Assembly: GCA_950097015.1 (NCBI GenBank)
Contig: CATNEN010000001.1
Coordinates: forward strand, 10,015,001 to 10,079,000
Length of the DNA: 64,000 nucleotides
Direction: 5' to 3'
From: Macrostomum hystrix
Lineage: Eukaryota; Platyhelminthes; Macrostomidae
The notes under the pieces are model-generated. The model had not been told where the DNA came from. It did no database searches and saw nothing but the letters and a program-made list of their open reading frames with translations. Of the stretch, positions 56,413-64,000 are shown in pieces (within the stretch, counting starts at the first letter, position 1; every line of letters begins with the position of its first letter). The translations under genes were made by a program, and so were the position numbers.

Positions 56413-59400
56413 TCAGTGCTGGCTACCCAGCCACTGAATTAGGTCGGAGACCTGGCAGGAGCGCGGTTTGACTTGGTACCGGCGGTACCTGATTGGTGGG
56501 CGGACTAATCGTCCTGATCTAGTCCTGACTTCAACTGCAGGCACTGGTGGTTCGGACACAGCCGATTCAGAAGTTTCTTCCACCAACTCTTCCTGCTCTG
56601 AGCTAGCACTGGGGCTAGAGGTTGTACTGGGAGTGGTTCCAGTGCTGGTTCCAGTTCCGGACTCTCCCGACGAAGGGGTCGAAGGGAGGGGTTCAGCGAC
56701 AGCACCCGCCTCTCTTTCCGGAAGGCGTGAGGCCGGGGCTACAGGTGTGGTTTGGTGTGGCAGAGTGACTAAATTGAAGTCGGTTGATTTAGAGGTTGAT
56801 TGGCTAGAAGTGGATTCTGATTGGCTGGACGTGATTGAAGAGGAGCCAGCATTGTTGGCTGGTCCGTAGCGATTGACTATATCTTGGTAAGATGGCTGTC
56901 TGATACAGGGCTTGAGCCTGTCTATGTTATAGATGTTGTGCTTCGGGTTTGGGACCCGGTTGGATGGGTGGGTGAGTCCTAATTCAGGCGCTAAGCGATA
57001 AGTGCGTTCTGAGCAGCGCTGGATGACTTTATATGGTCCTAACCACACGGATGGTTCGATTCCCTTGTGGTTTGGGTTGAGCACCCAGACTAGCTCTCCC
57101 TCGTTAAATTCGGTGCGAAGGGCACTTCGGTCGTAATAGCGCTTTTGTCTCTGTTGGGCCTTGCCCCTAATATTGCGGGCTAAGGCTGAGACTTCGACTA
57201 GCGTCTTGTGGAGTTGGTGAGCGAATTGCTCTGGCTGATAGTGATCTCCCTTTGGAGGGTTGTGAATGAGGTCTAACGGTAGGTCGAGTTCATGACCTAG
57301 GAATAACTTGGCAGGTGAGAAGCCAGTTGATTCGGCTACTGTGGCTCTAATCGACATCGCAGCGAGTCGGCCAGCAAGGGGCCAATCACATTGTCTTTCA
57401 AGGCAGATAGCTCGCATTTGAGCCTTGACTGTTTGGATCATACGCTCAGCCTTGCCGTTGGCTTGAGGTCGGCGAGCGGTGATTCGACCCATGTCGATTT
57501 GGAGTAGTCTAGTGAGTTCAGTGAGAGTGCTATTGATGAATGCGGTCCCGTTGTCAGACACCAGTTGTTCCATGGTTCCGTATCGGGCAACCCATTCTGT
57601 CAGGATGGTAGTGGCGGTGGTTTCAGCACCTACGTCTGTGACTGGGGTAACTTCCACGAACCCTGTGAAGCGGTCTACCATAACGAGTAGGTATTTGAAC
57701 CCTTCTCGCTCCTCGAATGGTCCAGCGTGGTCTACGTGGACCACTTGGTTTGGGTAGCCGGACAGTTCAGGCAGCATAGGGGCTTTCAGCTTGCGTTTAG
57801 ACTTCTTTGTCCGTGCGCAGATGGTGCATTCGGCGAGGACGCCCTTGATGATGATGTCTAGATTGGACATGGCGAAACGAGCCTTCAGAGCGGACATCGT
57901 CTTGGTGATTCCGCAATGATTCAGTTGGCGGTGATATTGTAGGACGAGTTGGCTAACGTCTGCAGTTTCCGGAACTACAAGGCGTCTAGCGGCGGTTTTG
58001 GTCTTGGTCTTAGACGGTTTGACAAGGTAAAGGAGGCCTTCCATGACCTCAAGGTCGGTGAGCTGTGTCCATAGCGAGCGAATCTCCCGGCTGCAACCTT
58101 GCAGCTCGGCCTTTGGCAGGGGCGGCGACTTGCCCTGGATGCAGTCGATTAGGCGGTGCAGGTCAATGCACGAGTCCTGAGCATTCTGTGCCCATAGAAC
58201 TTCCGGTGAGACCTCGGGCTTATTGGTTGGAGCGGTCGCGCTGGTGTTACTAGCCGTGGCATGGCTAGACTGTGGAGGAGCGGCAACGTCTGACGGTTCA
58301 ACGGACCGGATAGCGGTTACTGGTGTCGGCAAAGGATTCGGTGTGGTCACCACGATGGTGTCGGTCTGACACGTGGCATCACAACACGTGGTTCCTATGC
58401 TTATGTGGCGCATTTGGACTGCGGGTTTCTTAGGTGCCTTGTGCTTAGGGTTCTTTGACTTGAACTTTTCTTGGAATTCCGGAATCCGACTGCAAGTGGG
58501 GCAATCGGAATGGTCGGGTCGGAACTTCGGCAGTCTACTGAGAGCATCGGCGTTCACATGCTCCGCACCTGGCTGATATTCTACAGTGAAGTCGTATTCA
58601 GCAATCCTTTCTAGCGTGGACTGCTGAACTTTGAGTGGATAGAGTTCGATGGTGGCTAGCCACTGAGCGAGCATGCCTGTGGCATGTTTCTTAGAATGTA
58701 ACCACTTCAACGCGGCTGCGTCGACTCGAACAGTGAATGGTTTGTCTAACAGGTAAGTCCGGAAGTGTTCGAGCATGAGGACTAACCCCAACAGTTCGCG
58801 CATAGTAGCGCAATAGTTCTGTTGGCTGCCACTGAACTTCTTAGAGGCATAGGCTATGACCCTAGTCTGGCCATCTGCGCCTACTTGTGAGAGTACTCCC
58901 CCGGTACCTTCTAGGGAGCTGTCACAGTCAAGGATAAACTCACGGCCCGTAGCCGAAAGGTCAGGGTACGCCAAGATGGGAGGTGCGCAAAGCCTGCGCT
59001 TGAGCTCCTGGAAGGCGCGTTCGTGGTGGGGTAACCATACGAACTCAGCTTCCTTCTTAGACAAGGCGTACAACGGCGTGGCAATGGTGGAGAACCGCGG
59101 CACGAATTTGCGATAATAATTGGCGAATCCCAAGAATGAGAGAAGTTGTTTCTTAGAGACAGGTCTGGGCCAGTTCTGGACGGCTTGAGTCTTAGCAGGG
59201 TCGGCCTCGATGCCCTTGTTCGAGACTACAAATCCTAGGAAGGTTACCTTGTCCTTGAACAATTCGCACTTGGATGGTTTGATTTTGAGGTTGGCCTTAC
59301 GGAGTTGCCAGAGGACTAAGGCCAGGTGGGCGATCATCTGGTCGTTGTTGGCTGCTTTGATAATGATATCATCTAGATAGATGAGGCTAACCTTCATGAG

Positions 59401-59475
59401 GAGAGGCCTGAATACCTTATGCATGAGTTTGGTAAAGTTGGCAGGTGCCGTTTTTATTCCGAATGGTACCACCAT
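56413..59475 (-). CDS. pol: Ty3 Pol, distal part: RT (YLDD), RNase H, integrase
   Basis: About 1020 codons, out of frame with the upstream Gag-Pro-RT frame by a single base. Visible: RT motif PFGIKTAPANF, catalytic YLDD, FLGFVVSNKG, connection domain, RNase H starting LDCDSSLEG and ending HVNADALSRLP, a zinc-binding HHCC segment (HRQLNHCG...CTIC), integrase catalytic D,D,E (VHVDHAGPF, SDNGTAF, GKAERM), then a GPYKVI-type C-terminal domain and a Ser/Thr-rich tail. There is no own ATG at the start; the frame begins inside RT. The element-encoded enzymes copy RNA to DNA and insert it; this copy could do so only if the frame break is a sequencing error or is bypassed. Confidence 0.92.
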   Translation of the reverse strand: MVVPFGIKTAPANFTKLMHKVFRPLLMKVSLIYLDDIIIKAANNDQMIAHLALVLWQLRKANLKIKPSKCELFKDKVTFLGFVVSNKGIEADPAKTQAVQNWPRPVSKKQLLSFLGFANYYRKFVPRFSTIATPLYALSKKEAEFVWLPHHERAFQELKRRLCAPPILAYPDLSATGREFILDCDSSLEGTGGVLSQVGADGQTRVIAYASKKFSGSQQNYCATMRELLGLVLMLEHFRTYLLDKPFTVRVDAAALKWLHSKKHATGMLAQWLATIELYPLKVQQSTLERIAEYDFTVEYQPGAEHVNADALSRLPKFRPDHSDCPTCSRIPEFQEKFKSKNPKHKAPKKPAVQMRHISIGTTCCDATCQTDTIVVTTPNPLPTPVTAIRSVEPSDVAAPPQSSHATASNTSATAPTNKPEVSPEVLWAQNAQDSCIDLHRLIDCIQGKSPPLPKAELQGCSREIRSLWTQLTDLEVMEGLLYLVKPSKTKTKTAARRLVVPETADVSQLVLQYHRQLNHCGITKTMSALKARFAMSNLDIIIKGVLAECTICARTKKSKRKLKAPMLPELSGYPNQVVHVDHAGPFEEREGFKYLLVMVDRFTGFVEVTPVTDVGAETTATTILTEWVARYGTMEQLVSDNGTAFINSTLTELTRLLQIDMGRITARRPQANGKAERMIQTVKAQMRAICLERQCDWPLAGRLAAMSIRATVAESTGFSPAKLFLGHELDLPLDLIHNPPKGDHYQPEQFAHQLHKTLVEVSALARNIRGKAQQRQKRYYDRSALRTEFNEGELVWVLNPNHKGIEPSVWLGPYKVIQRCSERTYRLAPELGLTHPSNRVPNPKHNIYNIDRLKPCIRQPSYQDIVNRYGPANNAGSSSITSSQSESTSSQSTSKSTDFNLVTLPHQTTPVAPASRLPEREAGAVAEPLPSTPSSGESGTGTSTGTTPSTTSSPSASSEQEELVEETSESAVSEPPVPAVEVRTRSGRLVRPPIRYRRYQVKPRSCQVSDLIQWLGSQH

Positions 59476-62236
59476 TCCAACGGAAAGTACCTTGCGGACA
59501 AGAGAAGGCTGTGTAATCCCTGTCTTCCTCCTTGATCCCCACCTGCCAATAGGCGGAGGTTAGGTCTAGACTAGAGAACACAGTGGCCCCAGCCAGGCTA
59601 TCGAAGGATTCCTCGATGAGAGGTAATGGAAAACTACATGGTTTAATTAGTTTATTGACAGCCCTATAGTCTATGCATAGACGTTGAGTCCCGTCCTTTT
59701 TCTTGACGAGGACAATAGGCGAGACCCAATCTGAGTCACATTCTTCCATGACCCCTTGCTCGAGCATTTGTGCTATATGTTGGTCTAGAAACTCCTTTTG
59801 ATTCGGCGTGGTACGCCGCGATGGTTGTGTTATTGGCCTGGCTTTAGGATCGATGAGTTCTATCCCCATCTCATGCATGTGGGTGTGGCCTAGATCATTA
59901 TTGTCTTGTGATATTTGGCTTCGGAAATAGTTAAGCAGGCGCAGTGTTGTAGCTAATTGAGCTGTGGTGAGTTTGGATTTGTCTAGTTGAAACTGATTGG
60001 TCAGCCAGTTCGCCACGTGGGCAGTTGGAGCTGGTAGCTTACTAATTTGCTGAGTTAGGTTGGCTGTGTTATCGATGCTGAAGTCAGACTCTCTTAGTGT
60101 GGTCTGGATTACTACCTCCCGTTGGCTAAGTTCTTGGAAGGAAGCTATCTCTTGGCCCCTTTTGATGTGAATTGGTGTTTCCCCGCAGTTCAGCACCCGT
60201 ACAAGTACATGATCAGTGTCACTGACTGCATCGATGGTTCTGGCTACTAATTGTTCAGATCTGGTATTGAATAGTGTTGGCATAAGCATCCCTTGTGCAT
60301 GCGGTGTTGAATCGAGTACTCGACTTGGCATTAAGGTTTCTGCTCGTGGCGGCAGCTCAATGGAACTGGCTGCTAGCACACGGCGAACTTGGAAGATTTC
60401 TTGATCTCCCTCAATGATTTGCACTGATGTACCGGCTACCGTAACGCAACTTGAACTGAAATCTAACATTACTTGGAAGCTTCGTAGGAAGTCCATGCCC
60501 AGAAGGGCTTCGGCAGTGGCATCGGCCATTACTAGGAATACATGTGTCTTAGATACTTCTCCTAGTTTAATTTCGCAACGCAGTGACCCTAGGATCTCGG
60601 TTGTGGATCCATTGAAAGCTGTAGCCTTTCTGGTGTAAGTACTAGGTACAAATACATTGTTGACTGGATCTGCGGCTACTAATCTATCTTTTACTTTTAC
60701 ACCCATGGCGCTAGCAGTGGCACCTGAGTCTATACAAGCTAGTATTTTAGAATCACTTACTTCCAGTTGCACGAAATAGCTAGACTCAAATTTGTCTGGA
60801 ATGGCATCCCACTGTCTACATTGAGGATCGCCATCCTTCGGTTGGTGTTGTACATTACAAGCCTTATCGTGTTGGCGGCCGGGGTCTACCTGTCTCTGGT
60901 AGCACACCCTAGTTCCCACCAACCGATGCTGATCGGCTAGCTGTCTTAATTCAGGTGAGAGCTGGCTGCCGTGGACGAACAGTTGTTCTGGCAGCTGTTC
61001 GGATTGGATGAACCCAAAGTTTGATGACCACGCAGCTATGGTCCCGATCTCCGTGAGACCTGAGTCACGGATCTGTTTTGAACCTTGGCTCCCTTTATTT
61101 GGATTAGGAGGAATGATTCTAGGCGGCGATGAAGGGCAGTCGGCGACCAAGTGGCCTGTTTGACCGCATCTATGGCATGCCCGAGGAGGGCGAGAGTTGA
61201 TCTGTGGCTGGTAATAAGGACGTTCTCTCTTCGGCGAGAGGTTACGCTGCGGCTGAGGAAGGCGATGCCTTGGTGGTGAGAGATTGTTCTGCGTAGTCTG
61301 ATACATACGTTCTATCTGTTGCACGGGCGGCAACCTAGTCTGGTCAGCTCGTTTAATTTCCTCGGCTTGTAGGTGAACTAATCTTTCTAATTCAGCGACA
61401 CGCTGTTCCATAGCCCTTTTTTCGGCATCTGGTTCAGCGGTGCGAATTCTGGCTATAGTAGATGGCATATTGAGGAGCTGATAGACCCCAACGAGGTCCT
61501 TGGCCTTCTGCATGAGTTCTTCAGCAGAGGCCGCGCTATCTGTCTCCTGATCCCACAAGAGAAGCTTTTCGGCAAGCCCCTTGTCACGTAGGCCATGACA
61601 GAACCGAGCTTTGATCAGGGGTTTCGCTTCGGTGAGCGAGAGACCCGCTAATCTGGTATATGAGACTAGCCTATCGAAGAACTCGGACATAGGTTCCGAA
61701 TGGCTTTGAGAAGCAGCAACCAATTCGACATATGCTTTATCCTTTTGTTTGGCATCCGTGTACCTTTCCCTAAGTACACGAATGGCGGATTCGAATGGCA
61801 ACTGGTCGCAGCGGTAGTTGAGGAAGACTTCCTGACACTCGGGTGCCAGTAGAGAGACTAGGACAGCAGAGCGCTGGTCCTCTGGGACACGGCAGGTGGC
61901 TAGATATGACATGAACTGAGCCTCCCAAGTGTCAAATTTCATCTTGGGATTGAAAGCCGGTGGCGGCCGAAGGCGAATCTCAGGTTGCTTCGGTACAACT
62001 GACGGCGAGGAGTTATCTAGGCCGGAGGCCGCCGGTGAGTGGACAGTAAGACGAGCCTCTATCATCTTATGAAGAGAAGCCAGAGTCTGAGCAAGCAAGA
62101 CGTGCTCACTGACACCGACAGCGCCCTCAGGCTGATCGGTGGACCCTATGGAATTTACTTCGGCAGGGTCGGCATCAATTTCGCCTCCACCGAGTTGTGG
62201 TGGGGCTGGGACCTGATTGTCGCCGTTATCGGACAT
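59417..62236 (-). CDS. gag-pol: Ty3 Gag-protease-RT (proximal part) with a cold-shock domain
   Basis: 939 codons from the ATG at 62236. The Gag capsid-like region (about 80-260) contains FDTWEAQFMSYL and HGLRDKGL. A CCHC zinc knuckle, CHRCGQTGHLVADC, lies near 355-368. Residues about 391-463 form a cold-shock domain with RNP1-like NFGFIQ and RNP2-like LFVHGSQL, opening GTIAAWSS and closing with GTRVCYQRQ...KACNV. An aspartic protease follows with ACIDSGATAS (about 500), then RT motifs KKKDGTQRLCIDYRAVNK and LDLTSAYWQVG. The frame ends shortly after FRWN because of one extra base near 59470; the rest of RT continues in the next frame. A nucleic-acid-binding cold-shock domain between nucleocapsid and protease is not part of the usual Ty3 plan; it probably aids RNA packaging or translation control (inference). 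Confidence 0.9.
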   Translation of the reverse strand: MSDNGDNQVPAPPQLGGGEIDADPAEVNSIGSTDQPEGAVGVSEHVLLAQTLASLHKMIEARLTVHSPAASGLDNSSPSVVPKQPEIRLRPPPAFNPKMKFDTWEAQFMSYLATCRVPEDQRSAVLVSLLAPECQEVFLNYRCDQLPFESAIRVLRERYTDAKQKDKAYVELVAASQSHSEPMSEFFDRLVSYTRLAGLSLTEAKPLIKARFCHGLRDKGLAEKLLLWDQETDSAASAEELMQKAKDLVGVYQLLNMPSTIARIRTAEPDAEKRAMEQRVAELERLVHLQAEEIKRADQTRLPPVQQIERMYQTTQNNLSPPRHRLPQPQRNLSPKRERPYYQPQINSRPPRACHRCGQTGHLVADCPSSPPRIIPPNPNKGSQGSKQIRDSGLTEIGTIAAWSSNFGFIQSEQLPEQLFVHGSQLSPELRQLADQHRLVGTRVCYQRQVDPGRQHDKACNVQHQPKDGDPQCRQWDAIPDKFESSYFVQLEVSDSKILACIDSGATASAMGVKVKDRLVAADPVNNVFVPSTYTRKATAFNGSTTEILGSLRCEIKLGEVSKTHVFLVMADATAEALLGMDFLRSFQVMLDFSSSCVTVAGTSVQIIEGDQEIFQVRRVLAASSIELPPRAETLMPSRVLDSTPHAQGMLMPTLFNTRSEQLVARTIDAVSDTDHVLVRVLNCGETPIHIKRGQEIASFQELSQREVVIQTTLRESDFSIDNTANLTQQISKLPAPTAHVANWLTNQFQLDKSKLTTAQLATTLRLLNYFRSQISQDNNDLGHTHMHEMGIELIDPKARPITQPSRRTTPNQKEFLDQHIAQMLEQGVMEECDSDWVSPIVLVKKKDGTQRLCIDYRAVNKLIKPCSFPLPLIEESFDSLAGATVFSSLDLTSAYWQVGIKEEDRDYTAFSCPQGTFRWNGGTIRNKNGTCQLYQTHA

Positions 62237-63104
62237 GGCGAGACGGCTACGAAGAGTGCAAGAGCAAGACCAGGCACGAGCGGCCTGCAGTTAGGCAAGT
62301 TGAGCAGAGTGAGCGAAAGAAGATTCCAGCAAAAACGATTTGCCACGTGGCGGAAGTCGATGGCGGGTGGGCAAGGCGAGAAGGCGAGAGAATGAGAGTG
62401 CGTCCTAATACTTAAATGCCTGACTGGGGCACAAAACCACGGCCTAATAGGGAGAGTCCTATCACGCAAACCACCCCAGCTAATCAAGTCAGGCGGTATA
62501 GTCCCTACACAAAAATTTGGCGCACAGCGTAACCTGAACGCGGAGTCAAGCTCAACGCTACTGTTGTCAGCGGGCGACGTACTCGACGCTGGGACCGGAT
62601 CGGCGAGTTCACACCAGGTGCTTCGGTTCCGGTCGGCTTCCTTGACCGGCCACGGGCTCGCGCTCGACTCGCTCGGCACGCTCGGCACGCTCGAATCCGA
62701 GACTGGGCGATCGTCCAGATCGCCGTCACCGCAGGTGCAGCTGCTGATATCACCAGGACCGACGAGCCGGTATCCCCAGGCGAACCGATGGCACAGGCGA
62801 TGAACAATGGACAGACGGTGGCCGCGAATAGTATCAGACAGCCCGGTGTCCTTAAAAGGGCCGTTTCACGACTCGACAAACAGTAGGTAATAGCCGCCAG
62901 GTAGTGGTGATGAGCAATTGATACAGGCGACACGCAATGGCGGATGATAGGCAATAGGCAGGCGATAGACAATAGTACAGATGACAAGCAGTAGACAATA
63001 GGCGATAGGCAATAGTACAGATGACAGCGGTAGATAGGAGATCGCTAACACCGTCGTGCGTCCGGCAGTGCAGAGTTTGTGTCTCGGTGGGACCTCCAAA
63101 ATTA
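62237..63104 (-). other. Ty3 5' leader between LTR and Gag
   Basis: About 870 bp of leader with short upstream frames. Near 62940-63030 there are two to three copies of a GACAATAGGCGATAGGCAAT-like repeat. The primer-binding-site candidate is at its start. Confidence 0.5.
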
Positions 63105-63771
63105 TGTGACGATTAAAACACAAAGGACGAAGTCGAAGTCAGTGCGGCGGCAATTGTAAGTTCGGCAATTCAGAGTTAGTAATGTCTGCGATGTAGCGGT
63201 AGCACTTTTATTCTGGGTGCACTGGGACGTCGACAAGCAGGGCGTTATGTAAGGCGTAGGAGCTCGTAATGGTGAGTGTTGGACACGAACAGAACCGAAT
63301 GTAGTGGAGTGTAGTGAGAGAATGGCACAGCACGAACACGTAGAAGGGCGAGAGTGAGAAGGTGAGGCGCGAGCGGAACGGAAAGAATGGCTAGACGGAG
63401 GGAAGGAAAGAACGAAAGACAGAAAGAAAGTGAAGCGCGAGCGGGCCTGAAGCCCTTGATTAAGTAAACTAGGCTAACTGAAAAACATAGCGATCGATAC
63501 TTCCGGCCAACCAGAGCTCGCACGCTCATTGGCCGGGGGGGGAAATACATTAAGATACGCGTAGGAAATAGCTAGAATGGCGCGATATGCGTTTATGGTT
63601 ACTGACAGTAGCGCCCTAATAATTTGGCTTAATAATATAAATTAACAGAATTGGATGATATTATACGATGAGTTAAAACGGCCCAAGCTAGTACATAATT
63701 AGGAAATTAAGCATGTAATCAACGCATAGAGTAATATTGCAGGGGTGCCTTCAACAAGTGACAACGTCACA
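63105..63771 (-). repeat. 5' LTR of the Ty3/gypsy element (667 bp)
   Basis: Partner of 54523-55160. It includes an extra ~28 bp (GCGAGCGGGCCTGAAGCCC region, 63436-63470) absent from the other LTR. Confidence 0.92.
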
Positions 63772-63775
63772 GTAT

Positions 63776-64000
63776 AACTAGCATTTGGGGGGGTGCAGTC
63801 CAAAGGAAAATCATCCTGGACAGGTGCAGATATGGTTCAAGGACAGGGCTCCTTTGGTGAGAAATCTTTGTCCCCTCCGAAAATAGTTTGGTCCTCCTGC
63901 AGAAAGGAGTCAACCCCAGACTCCAACTCCTTGGTTGCACTAGCATAAACAAAAAAGAATGAAAACATTAGCAAAAATTATAACAGTAGTCAACTAGTCC
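63776..64000. other. Right flank of the Ty3 insertion
   Basis: 225 bp up to the window end. There is a short minus frame but no recognised family. Confidence 0.35.

Larger units (their letters stand above)
54519..63775 (-). mobile_element. Full-length Ty3/gypsy LTR retrotransposon, TSD GTAT
   Basis: The element spans 54523-63771, reads on the minus strand and is flanked by GTAT at 54519-54522 and 63772-63775. LTRs begin TGTGACG and end GTCACA. A primer-binding-site-like TGGAGGTCCCACCGAG lies about 5 bp inside the 5' LTR (near 63100). A purine tract GGGAGAGGCGAG abuts the 3' LTR at 55161-55172. Gene order Gag-protease-RT-RNase H-integrase places it in Ty3/gypsy. The two LTRs show one substitution and two indels over about 640 bp, so insertion is very recent. 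Confidence 0.93.

Noticed and set aside
59417-59475. Programmed frameshift between the two Ty3 frames
   Set aside because: The break lies inside a conserved RT motif, not at a Gag/Pol boundary, and a single extra base explains it; mutation or sequencing error is simpler.

Overview
This is eukaryotic, almost certainly metazoan, nuclear DNA. The host genes are split by GT-AG introns, and the families are animal ones: a fatty-acid amide hydrolase, a DEG/ENaC channel, a Mab-21/cGAS-like protein and a DSL Notch ligand. There are no operons, Shine-Dalgarno sites or prokaryotic genes. AT-rich intergenic DNA, many private minisatellites and a mix of Helitron, CACTA, Merlin, hAT, Ty3 and SINE sequences suggest an aquatic invertebrate (a lophotrochozoan or free-living flatworm would fit), but the window does not fix the clade.

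Layout. 1-3989: non-coding DNA with a 16-bp minisatellite. 3990-7480 (+): two-exon FAAH gene whose intron is largely a 23-bp minisatellite; a 19/21/27-bp minisatellite follows and may lie in its 3' UTR. 9191-9650: 19-bp arrays split by a dispersed repeat. 11171-14997 (+): two-exon DEG/ENaC channel. 15163-17935: large 16-bp minisatellite. 19396-25343 (-): four-exon gene for a protein of about 1706 aa with an alpha-solenoid, ankyrin repeats and a Mab-21 nucleotidyltransferase domain. 26101-30125 (-): six-exon secreted DSL-domain gene without EGF repeats or a membrane segment; three introns carry three different minisatellites.

From about 31 kb the window is mobile DNA: SINEs; a 3.4-kb non-autonomous LTR element (33889-37329, TSD GTTA); a foldback structure with arms of about 480 bp enclosing a Helitron helicase relic and a hAT-type MITE; a large Helitron-like gene (41389-47605, -) carrying a ubiquitin-specific-protease domain ahead of the HUH-Rep and Pif1 helicase domains; a DNA-polymerase-B relic next to a broken Merlin transposase (49997-50860, -); a CACTA/Tnp2-like transposase with one nonsense codon (51568-53865, -); and a young full-length Ty3/gypsy element (54523-63771, TSD GTAT) whose polyprotein has a cold-shock domain between the zinc knuckle and the protease.

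The host genes do not form an obvious shared pathway. The best candidates for something new are the solenoid-ankyrin-Mab-21 protein (a possible nucleotide-second-messenger sensor), the USP-bearing Helitron, the cold-shock-domain Ty3 element and the EGF-less DSL protein. Exon boundaries were inferred by eye from splice consensus, reading phase and protein-family continuity; no alignment or transcript data were available.
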